DNA of 64,000 nucleotides from Betaproteobacteria bacterium (GTDB lineage Bacteria; Pseudomonadota; Gammaproteobacteria; Burkholderiales; Thiobacillaceae): positions 1 through 64,000 of the forward strand of contig JACRAU010000004.1 in the NCBI GenBank assembly GCA_016234655.1, written 5' to 3'. The notes below the pieces were generated by a model, which saw nothing but the letters and a program-made list of their open reading frames with translations, made no database searches and was not told where the DNA came from. Positions 29,967 through 38,255 of the stretch are shown here, piece by piece; position 1 is the first letter of the stretch; each line of letters opens with the position of its first letter. A program made the translations under genes and the position numbers.

Positions 29967-30446
29967 ATGAAAGATTTCACCCACTTCGACGGCCAAGGCC
30001 GCGCCCACATGGTCGATGTCGGCGAGAAGGCCGAGACCCACCGCTCGGCCACGGCCGGCGGCCGCATCGTCATGCAAGCCGAAACATTGAAACTCATCCG
30101 CGGCGGCGACGCCAAGAAGGGCGACGTACTCGGCGTGGCCCGGCTGGCCGGCATCATGGCCGCCAAGCGCACGGGCGAGCTGATCCCGCTCTGCCACCCG
30201 ATCGCGTTGACCCGGGTCACGGTCGATTTCGAGTTCGACGAGGCCGGCAACGCCATCGTCTGCCGGGCCACGGCCGAGACGGTCGGCCGCACCGGCGTCG
30301 AAATGGAGGCACTGACCGCCGCCAGCGTGGCCCTGCTCACCATCTACGACATGTGCAAGGCAGTCGACCGCGGCATGGCCATCGAGCAGGTGCGCCTGCT
30401 GGAAAAGGTCGGCGGCAAGTCCGGCCACTGGCGGGCCGCCCAATGA
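29967..30446 (+). CDS. moaC: Cyclic pyranopterin monophosphate synthase MoaC
   Basis: The 159-residue protein has the MoaC motifs [14 protein letters not shown] (about residue 12), PLCHPIALT (about 74) and [20 protein letters not shown] with the catalytic-region MCKAVDR. It converts the MoaA product to cyclic pyranopterin monophosphate in molybdenum cofactor synthesis. No other moa gene is adjacent. A strong hairpin terminator follows the stop codon. Confidence 0.96.
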   Translation: MKDFTHFDGQGRAHMVDVGEKAETHRSATAGGRIVMQAETLKLIRGGDAKKGDVLGVARLAGIMAAKRTGELIPLCHPIALTRVTVDFEFDEAGNAIVCRATAETVGRTGVEMEALTAASVALLTIYDMCKAVDRGMAIEQVRLLEKVGGKSGHWRAAQ

Positions 30447-30448
30447 CA

Positions 30449-30474
30449 AACGGGGGCCGCAGCCCCCGTTTTCG
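30449..30474 (+). terminator. Rho-independent terminator after moaC
   Basis: AACGGGGGC and GCCCCCGTT form a nine-base stem with loop CGCA, followed by a T-rich stretch. It is between convergent genes and may also slow transcription from the other side. Confidence 0.85.
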
Positions 30475-30492
30475 TTTCGGCGTGCGCTCCGT

Positions 30493-31089
30493 TTAGAACG
30501 GCAGGCCGTGCCCGTGCGCGGTCATGCCCAGCAGCATGGGGATAGACAACATCGTGTTGGTGCGCGAGGCCAGGAAGGCGATCTTGCGCGCCTTGGCCTT
30601 CTCCTCGTCGCTGGCCTGGACGATGCCCAGCAGCTTCTTCTGGTTCGGCCAGATCAGGACCCAGACGTTGAACAACATGACGGTGCCGAGCCAAGCGCCC
30701 ATGCCGATGGCGAAGACGGACGGGTTGGCCAGCAGGAAGGCATCCTTGAGGATGCCCATGTGGCCCAGGGCGCCGGCGCCGGACAGCCAGGTCAACACGG
30801 CCGCCCAGCGGAACCAGAACAGCGCGCGCGGCGCGACATACTTGTTGATCGCGGCCGGGCCGGGATTGCCGTCGGCGGTGGCGGCGGCCACGGCCGGCAC
30901 CTGCACGGCGTTGAAGTAATAGAGCAGGCCGATCCAGGCCACGCCGACCACGGCATGGAACCAGACGGATATCTCCAACGGGTTGATCGCGCGGGCCATG
31001 CCCTCGGGCAGCGGCGCGAGTAGGGTCAGGATGATAGCCAGCACGATGCCGGCGATGACGGTACCACCTCGGGTTTGCAACGGATTCAT
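30493..31089 (-). CDS. PuuD-like membrane protein (urate hydroxylase N-terminal domain family)
   Basis: The 198-residue protein has about five hydrophobic helices (residues 10-26, 40-60, 92-110, 122-145 and 178-192). The segments ISVWFHAVVGVAWIGLLYYF and MGAWLGTVMLFNVWVLIWPN match the PuuD/DUF989 membrane domain. The canonical protein carries a C-terminal cytochrome c domain, absent here. Histidines in the helices could bind haem. Urate oxidation is unlikely to be assured; no purine genes are near. Confidence 0.72.
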   Translation of the reverse strand: MNPLQTRGGTVIAGIVLAIILTLLAPLPEGMARAINPLEISVWFHAVVGVAWIGLLYYFNAVQVPAVAAATADGNPGPAAINKYVAPRALFWFRWAAVLTWLSGAGALGHMGILKDAFLLANPSVFAIGMGAWLGTVMLFNVWVLIWPNQKKLLGIVQASDEEKAKARKIAFLASRTNTMLSIPMLLGMTAHGHGLPF

Positions 31090-31141
31090 CGGGTAAATCT
31101 CCTCATGGTTAGGTTGTTTTGATGTTGCTGGTGCTACAAAA

Positions 31142-31170
31142 AATCATGCCCGCGGGAGGCGGGCATGATT
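31142..31170 (-). terminator. Rho-independent terminator after the TusE/DsrC-like gene
   Basis: An inverted repeat AATCATGCCCG/CGGGCATGATT with a seven-base loop is followed, on the minus strand, by a run of T residues (31136-31143). It lies 33 bases beyond the tusE stop. Confidence 0.8.
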
Positions 31171-31202
31171 CTATCGGGTTTGCATCGGTGGCGTGATTTC
31201 GC

Positions 31203-31535
31203 TCAAACGCAACCGGTCGGCTTCGGCGTGCCGGCATAGCGGCCGGCCTGCTTGGCCGGGCCGAACGGGAACAGGTCGAACAGAAACTTCTTCTCGCCCC
31301 ACTCCGGACCGAATTCCTCCTTCAACGCCTTCTGCAACATGCGCAGGTTCGGCGCGGTGCCGTATTCGTTGAAGTAGTCGCGCATGTAGTGAATGATCTT
31401 CCAGTGGTTTTCCTCTAGATCCAGCTTGTCCTGCGAAGCGAGAAAGCTCGCCACGTCCTCGGACCAGTCGGCCAGGTTGACCAGATAACCTTCTGGATCG
31501 GTTTCGACCACTTTGCCGTTGATTTCGATTTCCAT
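31203..31535 (-). CDS. tusE: TusE/DsrC-family sulfur relay protein lacking the second cysteine
   Basis: The 110-residue protein matches DsrC/TusE throughout (WSEDVASFLASQDKL; YFNEYGTAPNLRMLQKAL). The flexible C-terminal arm ends in TPKPTGCV, keeping the penultimate reactive cysteine (CysA). In true DsrC a second cysteine precedes it by ten residues; here the position is glycine (KQAGRYAG). This fits TusE-type sulfur transfer, to tRNA thiolation or cytoplasmic sulfur trafficking, better than DsrC. No dsr, tus or hdr genes are in view. Confidence 0.85.
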   Translation of the reverse strand: MEIEINGKVVETDPEGYLVNLADWSEDVASFLASQDKLDLEENHWKIIHYMRDYFNEYGTAPNLRMLQKALKEEFGPEWGEKKFLFDLFPFGPAKQAGRYAGTPKPTGCV

Positions 31536-31697
31536 TTCTTACTTCCTCTCTTCACCACTTTTATGAAATTCACCCAGCCGCTTGGGCTGTAGTTGGCGAC
31601 ATCGTATAAAACCCGACTTACTTTGTCAACTATTTGAGGCGTGGCCGCAAGCCAGATCAGGCGGGCTTATTTAGTACATAAGAATATTAGTCGGCTA

Positions 31698-31726
31698 TTG
31701 TTTTAGACTCGATCCATCCCTAGAAT
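31698..31726 (+). promoter_or_regulatory. Candidate sigma-70 promoter of sodB
   Basis: TTGTTT and TAGAAT are separated by 17 bases, about 39 bases ahead of the sodB ATG. The surrounding 150 bases are AT-rich for this genome. Confidence 0.45.
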
Positions 31727-31764
31727 TGGTCCCATTTTGTAGCCGCCAATTCAGGAGAAGACCG

Positions 31765-32352
31765 ATGGAACACCCACTGCCCGCCCTGCCCTATGCCATG
31801 GACGCCCTTCAGCCGCACATGTCCAAGGAGACCTTCGAGTACCACTACGCCAAGCACCACCAGGCCTACGTGACCAACCTGAACAACCTGATCAAGGGCA
31901 CCGAGTTCGAGAATCTGGACCTGGAAGCCATCGTCAAGACCGCCCCGGCCGGCGGTATCTACAACAACGCCGCCCAGGTCTGGAACCACAGCTTCTTCTG
32001 GAACTGCATGAAGCCGAACGGCGGCGGCGAGCCGACCGGCGCTTTGGCCGACGCGATCAAGGCCAAGTGGGGCTCGGTCGACGAGTTCAAAAAGGCCTTC
32101 CAGGCCAGCGCCGTGGGCAACTTCGGCTCGGGCTGGACTTGGCTAGTGAAGAAGGCCGACGGCTCGGTCGACATCGTTAACATGGGCGCCGCCGGCACCC
32201 CGCTGACCACGGGCGACCGCGCCCTGCTCTGCGCCGACGTGTGGGAGCACGCCTACTACATCGACTACCGCAACCTGCGGCCCAAGTTCGTCGAGACCTT
32301 CCTCAACCACCTGGTCAATTGGGACTTCGCCGCCGCGAACTTCGCCGGCTAA
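31765..32352 (+). CDS. sodB: Iron superoxide dismutase SodB
   Basis: The 195-residue protein has metal ligands in [11 protein letters not shown] (first His), NHSFFWNC (second His) and [11 protein letters not shown] (Asp and last His). [13 protein letters not shown]-type motifs and Gln-containing sequence before NHSFFW favour the iron rather than manganese form, though cambialistic use is possible. The start at 31765 follows AGGAGA; a frame opening upstream lacks a ribosome site. It detoxifies superoxide in the cytoplasm. A terminator follows. Confidence 0.94.
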   Translation: MEHPLPALPYAMDALQPHMSKETFEYHYAKHHQAYVTNLNNLIKGTEFENLDLEAIVKTAPAGGIYNNAAQVWNHSFFWNCMKPNGGGEPTGALADAIKAKWGSVDEFKKAFQASAVGNFGSGWTWLVKKADGSVDIVNMGAAGTPLTTGDRALLCADVWEHAYYIDYRNLRPKFVETFLNHLVNWDFAAANFAG

Positions 32353-32374
32353 AATACGTCCCATGCACTACGCA

Positions 32375-32399
32375 AAAGGCCCGCGTTGCGGGCCTTTTT
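32375..32399 (+). terminator. Rho-independent terminator after sodB
   Basis: AAAGGCCCGC and GCGGGCCTTT pair around a three-base loop and are followed by T residues. Confidence 0.9.
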
Positions 32400-32423
32400 C
32401 ATTGCAGTGACCTTTTGAAATCC

Positions 32424-35120
32424 ATGGAATCCGCCAAGCCCCTGTTCTCCTACCGCCCCTACTGGGCCAAGCGCTTCGGCGTCGCGCCGTTCCTGCCGAT
32501 GTCGCGCGCCGAGATGGATGCGCTCGGCTGGGATTCCTGCGATGTCATCCTAGTCACCGGCGATGCCTACATCGACCACCCCAGCTTCGGCATGGCCCTG
32601 GTCGGCCGCCTGCTCGAAGCGCAGGGCTTCCGGGTCGGCATCATCAGCCAGCCCGACTGGCGCTCGGCCGAGGCCTTCCGCGCGCTGGGCCGGCCCAATC
32701 TCTACTTCGGCGTCACCGCGGGCAATATGGATTCCATGGTCAACCGCTATACATCGGATAGAAAAATCCGCTCCGACGACGCCTACACCGCCGGCGCCGA
32801 AGCCCACAAACGACCGGATCGCGCGGTGACCGCCTATGCCCAGCGCTGCCGCGAGGCGTTCAAGGAGGTGCCGGTGATCGTCGGCGGCATCGAGGCCAGC
32901 CTGCGCCGCATCGCCCACTACGACTACTGGTCGGACAAGGTGCGCCGCTCGGTGCTGGCCGACTCCAAGGCCGACATGCTGCTCTACGGCAACGCCGAAC
33001 GCGCCCTGGTCGCGCTGACCCATCGCCTCGCCAGTGGCGAAAAGATTACCGACATCCGCGACCTGCGCGGCACCGCCTTCATGGTGCCGCGCGACTGGCT
33101 GCCGAGCGAGGAATGGATCGAACTGGATTCGACCTTGATCGACACGCCGGGGCGGGTCGATTCGCACCCCGATCCGTATGCCGAATCTCCCTCTCCCGGC
33201 GCTCCGCGCCACCCTCTCCCGCTTACGGGAGAGGGTTCCATACCCCCCTCTCCCGCAAGCGGGAGAGGGGCTGGGGGAGAGGGAAAACAACCAACTCCCG
33301 CGAAACCGCTGCCTACTGATATCCTCGCCCACGCCCGCGAGCTGCGCAGCCACCAAACCGATGCCGAACACCTGCTCTGGGAGGTGCTACGAGCCAAGCG
33401 TTTCCTCGGACTGAAATTCCGGCGCCAGCATCCTATCGGCCGCTACATCCTGGATTTCTATTGCGACGAGTTAAAACTCGCCATCGAATTGGATGGCGGG
33501 CAACATGCCGAGCAGCAAACCTACGATGCCGAACGCACAAGATATCTGGAACAGCAAGGCATTCATGTGTTGCGCTATTCGAACAATGACGTGCTCGCTC
33601 AAACGGAAGCGGTACTGGAAGCGATCTATCAGGAGATAAATAGCGTATCGCCTACCTTATCTGCACCGCAGCTTTCCCTCTCTCCCAACCTCTCTCCCGC
33701 TTGCGGGAGAGAGGAGCCACAGGACACCCCTCTCCCGCAAGCGGGATACCGGAAGGTAGGGGCCTCATCAGAGGGGCTGGGGGAGAGGGCCAAGCATTCC
33801 ATCCCCCTCCGCTTCGTCTCCCGCGAGCAACGCCTCGCCGCCCGCCGCGAAGCCCGTGCCCACACCGCCGTGCGCCTGCCGGCCTACGAACAGGTGGAAA
33901 AGAACAACGTGCTCTACGCCCATGCCTCGCGCGTGTTCCACCTCGAATCCAACCCCGGCAATGCCCGGGCCATGGTCCAGGCCCACGGCGAGCGCGACGT
34001 CTGGCTCAACCCGCCGCCGATCCCTCTTTCCACCGAGGAGATGGACCGGGTCTACGACCTGTCCTATGCCCGCGCGCCGCACCCCAGTTACAAAGACGCG
34101 CGCATCCCGGCCTGGGAGATGATCCGCTTCTCGGTCAACATCATGCGCGGCTGTTTCGGCGGCTGCACCTTCTGCTCCATCACCGAGCACGAGGGCCGCA
34201 TCATCCAGAGCCGCTCGGAGCAATCCATCCTGGCCGAGATCGAGGCCATCCGCGACAAGACGCCGGGTTTCACCGGCATCGTCTCCGACCTGGGCGGCCC
34301 CACCGCCAATATGTACCGGCTGAAATGCAAGGACGAAACGATCGAGTCGGCCTGCCGCCGCCTGTCCTGCGTGTTCCCGGATATCTGCCACAACATGAGC
34401 ACCGACCACGGCCCGCTGATCCAGCTCTACCGCAAGGCCCGCGCCCTGCCCGGCATCAAGAAGGTGCTGATCGGCTCCGGCGTGCGCTACGACTTGGCGG
34501 TGAAGTCGCCGGAATACGTGAAGGAACTGGTGCAGCACCACGTCGGCGGCTATCTCAAGATCGCGCCCGAGCACACCGAGGCAGGCCCGCTCAATCACAT
34601 GATGAAACCGGGCATAGGCAGCTACGAAAAGTTCAAGCAGCTATTCGAGAAATATTCGAAGGAGGCCGGCAAAGAGCAGTACCTCATCCCCTACTTCATC
34701 GCCGCCCACCCTGGCACCACGGACGAGGACATGCTCAAGCTCGCCATTTGGCTCAAGCGCAACGGCTTCCGCCTGGACCAGGTGCAGACCTTCCTGCCCA
34801 CGCCCATGGCCATGGCCACCACCATGTGGCACACCGAACTCAATCCGCTGAAGAAGGTGCTGGGCGGCCGCGCGCGCGCGGTGCCGGTGACCCGCCTGGG
34901 CCGCACCCGCAAGCTGCACAAGGCCTTCCTGCGCTATCACGACCCGGAGAACTGGCCGCTGCTACGCGAGGCCCTGAAGGAGATGGGCCGTGCCGATCTG
35001 ATCGGCAACGGCAAACAGCATCTGGTGCCGAGCTTCCAGCCAAGTTCGCGGCCGGGAGGCCGCTCCCACAAAGGCGTTGTAGGAGGCCCGTCCTCGGGCC
35101 GAACAAAGGCTCGCCCCTAA
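32424..35120 (+). CDS. ygiQ: YgiQ-family radical SAM protein with in-frame DUF559 insertion
   Basis: The 898-residue open frame is about 200 residues longer than an ordinary YgiQ. Residues 1-254 and 457-870 match YgiQ: an N-terminal domain, then a radical SAM core with [10 protein letters not shown] (cluster cysteines CX3CX2C near residue 578). Residues 255-456 are foreign: Pro/Ser/Gly-rich repeat-encoded flanks around a DUF559 (Vsr-like nuclease) domain. The last 28 residues come from a REP-like repeat. No stop interrupts the frame. YgiQ has no established substrate. It is unknown whether the fused protein is functional. The ATG at 32424 lacks a strong ribosome site. Confidence 0.88.
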   Translation: MESAKPLFSYRPYWAKRFGVAPFLPMSRAEMDALGWDSCDVILVTGDAYIDHPSFGMALVGRLLEAQGFRVGIISQPDWRSAEAFRALGRPNLYFGVTAGNMDSMVNRYTSDRKIRSDDAYTAGAEAHKRPDRAVTAYAQRCREAFKEVPVIVGGIEASLRRIAHYDYWSDKVRRSVLADSKADMLLYGNAERALVALTHRLASGEKITDIRDLRGTAFMVPRDWLPSEEWIELDSTLIDTPGRVDSHPDPYAESPSPGAPRHPLPLTGEGSIPPSPASGRGAGGEGKQPTPAKPLPTDILAHARELRSHQTDAEHLLWEVLRAKRFLGLKFRRQHPIGRYILDFYCDELKLAIELDGGQHAEQQTYDAERTRYLEQQGIHVLRYSNNDVLAQTEAVLEAIYQEINSVSPTLSAPQLSLSPNLSPACGREEPQDTPLPQAGYRKVGASSEGLGERAKHSIPLRFVSREQRLAARREARAHTAVRLPAYEQVEKNNVLYAHASRVFHLESNPGNARAMVQAHGERDVWLNPPPIPLSTEEMDRVYDLSYARAPHPSYKDARIPAWEMIRFSVNIMRGCFGGCTFCSITEHEGRIIQSRSEQSILAEIEAIRDKTPGFTGIVSDLGGPTANMYRLKCKDETIESACRRLSCVFPDICHNMSTDHGPLIQLYRKARALPGIKKVLIGSGVRYDLAVKSPEYVKELVQHHVGGYLKIAPEHTEAGPLNHMMKPGIGSYEKFKQLFEKYSKEAGKEQYLIPYFIAAHPGTTDEDMLKLAIWLKRNGFRLDQVQTFLPTPMAMATTMWHTELNPLKKVLGGRARAVPVTRLGRTRKLHKAFLRYHDPENWPLLREALKEMGRADLIGNGKQHLVPSFQPSSRPGGRSHKGVVGGPSSGRTKARP
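33187..33283. repeat. Palindromic repeat cluster, left side of the DUF559 cassette
   Basis: Two perfect or near-perfect hairpins, 33212-33235 (CCCTCTCCCG with CGGGAGAGGG) and 33245-33270 (CCCCTCTCCCGC with GCGGGAGAGGGG), are followed by GCTGGGGGAGAGGG. They translate to Pro/Ser/Gly-rich sequence inside YgiQ. Confidence 0.85.
33676..33790. repeat. Palindromic repeat cluster, right side of the DUF559 cassette
   Basis: A hairpin at 33689-33714 (CCTCTCTCCCGC with GCGGGAGAGAGG) is followed by a second unit beginning CCCCTCTCCCGCAAGCGGGA at 33727. That unit is interrupted by about 24 bases before it resumes as GAGGGGCTGGGGGAGAGGG. The uninterrupted form is in the left cluster. Confidence 0.8.
35045..35106. 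repeat. REP-like repeat forming the C-terminus of YgiQ
   Basis: The unit contains GCGGCCGGGAGGCCGCTCCC and a second hairpin GAGGCCCGTCCTCGGGCC. It is nearly identical to 39871-39933; a shorter relative is at 37951-37977. It is translated as the last residues of YgiQ. Confidence 0.8.
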
Positions 35121-35971
35121 TCGAACACCACGGTCTTGTTGCCGTAGACCAGGATGCGGTTGTCGATGTGCCAGCGCACCGCGCGCGAGAACACCACCTT
35201 TTCCAGGTCGGCGCCCTTCTGCACCAGGTCTTCCAGGTCGTCGCGGTGCGAGATGCGGGTTACGTCCTGCTCGATGATCGGGCCGTCGTCCAGCACCTCG
35301 GTCACGTAGTGACTGGTCGCGCCGATCAGTTTCACGCCGCGTTCGAACGCGCGTTGGTAGGGCTTGGCACCATGGAAGGCCGGCAGGAAGGAGTGGTGGA
35401 TGTTGATAATGCGGTGCTGCCAGCTGCGAATGAATTCCGGCGACAGCACCTGCATATAACGCGCGAGCACGACGAAATCGACCCGGTGGTGCTCGAGCAG
35501 GGCCTGCTGCTGGCGCTCGGCCTCGGCCTTGTCGTCCTTGCCCACCGCGATGTGCTGGAACGACACCTTGTAGGCCTCGGCCAGCCAATGGGTATCCGGG
35601 TGGTTGCTGACGATGAGCGGAATATCGCAGTACAACTCGCCCGCCTGCCAGCGATAGAGCAGATCGGCCAGGCAATGGTCGTATTTCGACACAAAGATCG
35701 CCATGCGCGGCTTCACCGAGGACAGCGCCAGACGCCATTGCATCTGGTATTCGCTGGCGATCGGGCCGAAGGCCTCGTCGAATTTGTGCAGACCCAGGTC
35801 GAACCCATCCAGGTCCCATTCCACCCGCATCAGGAATAGCCCGGCCTCCTTATCCTGGTGCTGGTCGGCATGCAGGATGTTGGCGTTGTGCCGGAAGAGG
35901 AAATTGGCGATGGCCGCGACCAGGCCTTTGCGGTCGGGGCAGACGATCAGAAGAACAGCGGTGTTGCGCAT
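35117..35971 (-). CDS. purU: Formyltetrahydrofolate deformylase PurU
   Basis: The 284-residue protein has an N-terminal ACT domain ([20 protein letters not shown]) and a formyltransferase-like catalytic domain. The latter contains the conserved [20 protein letters not shown] with the active-site His and [20 protein letters not shown] with the Asp. It hydrolyses 10-formyl-THF to formate and THF, balancing one-carbon pools. Its stop codon overlaps that of the convergent ygiQ by three bases. Confidence 0.95.
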   Translation of the reverse strand: MRNTAVLLIVCPDRKGLVAAIANFLFRHNANILHADQHQDKEAGLFLMRVEWDLDGFDLGLHKFDEAFGPIASEYQMQWRLALSSVKPRMAIFVSKYDHCLADLLYRWQAGELYCDIPLIVSNHPDTHWLAEAYKVSFQHIAVGKDDKAEAERQQQALLEHHRVDFVVLARYMQVLSPEFIRSWQHRIINIHHSFLPAFHGAKPYQRAFERGVKLIGATSHYVTEVLDDGPIIEQDVTRISHRDDLEDLVQKGADLEKVVFSRAVRWHIDNRILVYGNKTVVFD

Positions 35972-36148
35972 TTTGCTCGTGCGGAAGTTGTCGTTGCAGC
36001 CCGCATGATACCCGCTAATCCCCCACTGCCCATGCCACGCCCGGCCTTGGGTTTGAAAAAAACTTCAAGAAAACATCACCTAACCGTAACGGCGGCACAC
36101 AACACTTTCACCCAAGCTCGACGGGCAAAATTCAATCGGGAGGCATCC

Positions 36149-36514
36149 ATGAAAACGGTATTTTGCATTGACAATTCCAGCACCATCCTGCTCAGCCTGG
36201 GCACCATCCTCGGCAAGGCCGGCTATGGAATCGAGAAGGCCGTAAATGGCGAAGAGGCCCTGAGCAAGCTCAAAGGCAAAGTCAAACCCGATCTGATCAT
36301 CACCGACCTCAATATGTCGGGCATGAACGGTATCGAACTCATCAAGCAGGTACGCATCCTGCCCCGCTTCAAGTTCGTGCCCATCCTGTTCCTCACCACC
36401 GAATCGCGGCAGGAAAAACGTGCCGAGGCCAGGGCCGCCGGCGCCTCGGGCTGGTTGGTCAAACCGGTCCATAGCGATGAATTGCTGAACACCGTCAAAC
36501 TGGCCGTGCGTTGA
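36149..36514 (+). CDS. CheY-like response regulator with altered acidic pair
   Basis: The 121-residue single receiver domain has phosphoacceptor Asp in IITDLNM (about residue 54), the Thr in LFLTT and Lys in LVKPV. The metal-binding acidic pair near residue 9 reads DN (CIDNSST) instead of DD, which may lower phosphorylation. It is about 80 percent identical by eye to the second copy at 37148. GGGAGG precedes the ATG at 36149. With the decayed STAS gene and chemoreceptor nearby it belongs to a chemotaxis-like cluster. Confidence 0.88.
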   Translation: MKTVFCIDNSSTILLSLGTILGKAGYGIEKAVNGEEALSKLKGKVKPDLIITDLNMSGMNGIELIKQVRILPRFKFVPILFLTTESRQEKRAEARAAGASGWLVKPVHSDELLNTVKLAVR

Positions 36515-36549
36515 CATAAGCGAACGAATCGAAACGTATTTGAGACGGC

Positions 36550-36946
36550 GTGCTGCCCGCGCTTGACCTATCGAACCAGGTCGACGATTCGCTCGGCATG
36601 GTCTTGGCGCTGACGCCGGCCTTCTTGCCGACACACGTCGTCGGCAATTTCTGCTACCACGACCAAAGCCTGGTCGGCGGCGATATCCAACCGTTGGAAA
36701 ACCGTCCGGACCGGCATAAATATATCCACCTCAAAATCGCCCAGGAATCGGATATGGGCCAAGTCACCGAAATCGACGCCGCCGGACTGTAATTGCTGGC
36801 ATTGGCCAATACAGAGCGCGCGCGGCAAGGCAAAAACCCGCATCTGGCAAGACCTAGCGCCGTGGTACGCGAGGCCATCGACTGCTTCGGCATGGCCGGA
36901 TTTTTTCGGCGATCCGGTTGACATCGCCGCATGCGTGGCGGCCTGA
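36550..36946 (+). pseudogene. Decayed STAS-domain gene
   Basis: Conceptual translation gives TEIDAAGL, then a TAA (36790-36792), then LLALANTERARQGKNP and AIDCFGMAGFF, the C-terminal half of a STAS anti-sigma-antagonist-like domain. After the run of six T at 36901-36906 the frame shifts; the continuation FGDPVDIAACVAA fits a one-base insertion. The first part (36550-36690) is only weakly recognisable. It lies between two CheY-like genes, the usual neighbourhood for a chemotaxis-associated STAS protein. At least two lesions make it nonfunctional unless it is recoded. Confidence 0.7.
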
Positions 36947-37147
36947 CCCCACTAGTAGCTACGTATTTACCTAAGCAACAAATCCGTAACAACCGTGTTG
37001 GCTTAGCCAATATCCTTAGCTAAATTGAAAACAACCAGATGTCGAAAACAGCGGCAGCCATGCAAGAAAAGCGGGGTGATTGAACACTGCCGGCAAGCGC
37101 TGAGCGCCGTTCCGGCGAACCAATCGATAATATAGCGAGGTATAGAA

Positions 37148-37519
37148 ATGACTGCCAAGACCGTACTCTGCGTGGACGATTCCAGCACCGTGCTACTGAG
37201 CCTAACTGCCATTCTCGGCAAGGCCGGCTATGGCGTGGAGAAGGCCGCCAATGGCGAAGAGGCTCTGACCAAGCTCAAGGGCAATATCAAACCTGACCTG
37301 ATCATCACCGACCTGAACATGCCCGGCATGAATGGCATCGAATTGATCAAGCAACTGCGCACCCTGCCCGCCTTCAAGTTCGTGCCCATCCTGTTTCTGA
37401 CCACCAGGGCGCAGCAGGAGAAACGCGCCGAGGCCAAGGCCGCCGGCGCCTCGGGCTGGCTGGTCAAACCGGTCAACGGCGACGAGTTGCTGAATACCAT
37501 AAAGCTCGTTGTGGAGTAG
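37148..37519 (+). CDS. CheY-like response regulator
   Basis: The 123-residue receiver domain has the full acidic pair (CVDDSST), phosphoacceptor in IITDLNM (about residue 57), LFLTT and LVKPV. It is a close paralogue of the gene at 36149, with conserved DNA as well, suggesting local duplication. It is probably the phosphorylatable partner for a histidine kinase or chemotaxis array; no cheA is in the window. No clear ribosome site, though GCGAGG lies about 12 bases before the ATG. Confidence 0.9.
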   Translation: MTAKTVLCVDDSSTVLLSLTAILGKAGYGVEKAANGEEALTKLKGNIKPDLIITDLNMPGMNGIELIKQLRTLPAFKFVPILFLTTRAQQEKRAEAKAAGASGWLVKPVNGDELLNTIKLVVE

Positions 37520-37523
37520 CACT

Positions 37524-37748
37524 GCAATCGCCCAGCCGGACCCGCAATCTCGCCATCGCCGCAGCCGGCTTCGGCCTTGGCTCATGAGCCTTGTCCTACA
37601 TTCTGCACGATGCCTTGCGCGCGAAATTGAGTCCGCTGCCTAGATCATCGTCGAGCAGTTGCAGGCCATCGACTCGGAGATGTCCGAACTAAACCGATAC
37701 GTCGAGCAAAGCAGCAATGACTCCACCCAGGCTGCCACGATTTCCGAG
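37524..37748 (+). pseudogene. Fragment of a chemotaxis-like protein
   Basis: Broken frames contain NLAIAAAGFGLG followed by a stop, and IIVEQLQAIDSEMSELNRYV after another stop at 37642-37644. The helical, Gln/Glu-rich segment looks like part of a chemotaxis or membrane signalling protein, but I cannot name it. It runs directly into transposase sequence. Confidence 0.45.
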
Positions 37749-37937
37749 CGGGCGATCAGGAAAGTGATCTACACCACCAACGCCATCGAGTCGGTGAACA
37801 TGAGCCTGAGGCTCGGTCTTCGGCAGCCGAAAGAGGCGATCAAGCTCGGTGCCGCGCGCGAAACCATCCCGCTCAAGAACATCCCGGGCGTCATCGCCGC
37901 CCTCGGCCGCGGCATGGGCTGGAAGAACGCCATGTAA
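37749..37937 (+). pseudogene. IS256-type transposase remnant
   Basis: The segment IRKVIYTTNAIESVNMSLR is a signature of the C-terminal part of IS256/Mutator-type transposases. It is truncated on both sides; the following residues, KNIPGVIAALGRGMGWKNAM, do not match that family in any way I recognise. The frame is continuous with the preceding chemotaxis-like fragment, so a chimeric 92-residue peptide could be made, but it is most likely debris. Confidence 0.6.
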
Positions 37938-37950
37938 GAAGCCGCCATTG

Positions 37951-37977
37951 TTCGCGGCGAGGACGCCGCTCCCACAA
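37951..37977. repeat. Short copy of the REP-like repeat
   Basis: TTCGCGGCGAGGACGCCGCT followed by CCCACAA matches the first hairpin of the units at 35045 and 39871. Confidence 0.6.
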
Positions 37978-38078
37978 AAACCATTTCGGTAGGACAAACA
38001 TCTCACCGCCCTATCGTCACAATCTTTCGGCTTTGATCTATTCTTTAGCCTCTAATCTCCGCACAAGAGGCATTTCAA

Positions 38079-38255
38079 ATGGCCATCGGCCCGCATCGGC
38101 CCGCCTCCACCCTCGACCGCCCACCGGAAACAAGCGCACACAACTTGGCCAGCCGCGCCTTGCTGACCGCCTGGCTGCTATACAGCGCCATCGCCCTGGG
38201 CTGGTTTCTTGCCAATGACCCCCTCCTTTCGCTTTATGTCTGCGGAGCACCTTAG
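38079..38255 (+). CDS. Tiny single-helix membrane protein directly before a chemoreceptor
   Basis: The 58-residue frame begins at an ATG nine bases after AAGAGG. It has a polar, Pro-rich N-terminus and one hydrophobic helix at about residues 29-46 (LLTAWLLYSAIALGWFLA), then ends YVCGAP. Its TAG is immediately followed by the ATG of the chemoreceptor, with no spacer, a strong sign of coupled translation. It could assist the receptor or be a leader that only couples translation. Unknown family. Confidence 0.6.
   Translation: MAIGPHRPASTLDRPPETSAHNLASRALLTAWLLYSAIALGWFLANDPLLSLYVCGAP

Larger units (their letters stand above)
33187..33790 (+). mobile_element. DUF559 nuclease-like domain cassette bounded by palindromic repeats, inserted in ygiQ
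   Basis: A DUF559 domain is encoded at about 33320-33640: [42 protein letters not shown] and [10 protein letters not shown]. The D..ELDGxxH pattern resembles Vsr/PD-(D/E)XK endonucleases. The domain lacks its own start codon and is read in the ygiQ frame. Palindromic repeats lie on both sides (33187-33283 and 33676-33790). Free-standing DUF559 genes next to such repeats are familiar in proteobacteria. That it is mobile, and that the nuclease moves it, is inference. Confidence 0.7.

Noticed and set aside
30493-31089. Urate oxidation gene
   Set aside because: Only the membrane domain of PuuD is present, the cytochrome c part is missing, and no purine-catabolism genes are nearby, so the functional name was not adopted.
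33187-33790. Possible intein inside YgiQ
   Set aside because: No Cys/Ser at the left junction, no HN-C/S/T block at the right junction, and the core domain is DUF559 rather than a LAGLIDADG or HINT module.
33187-33790. CRISPR array suggested by repeated CCCTCTCCCGC units
   Set aside because: Only a few units, irregular spacing, and the intervening DNA is a coding domain; no cas genes are present.
37659-37937. A 92-codon gene with transposase motif
   Set aside because: The frame joins an unrelated fragment to a truncated IS256 segment and lacks both ends of the family, so it is treated as debris.
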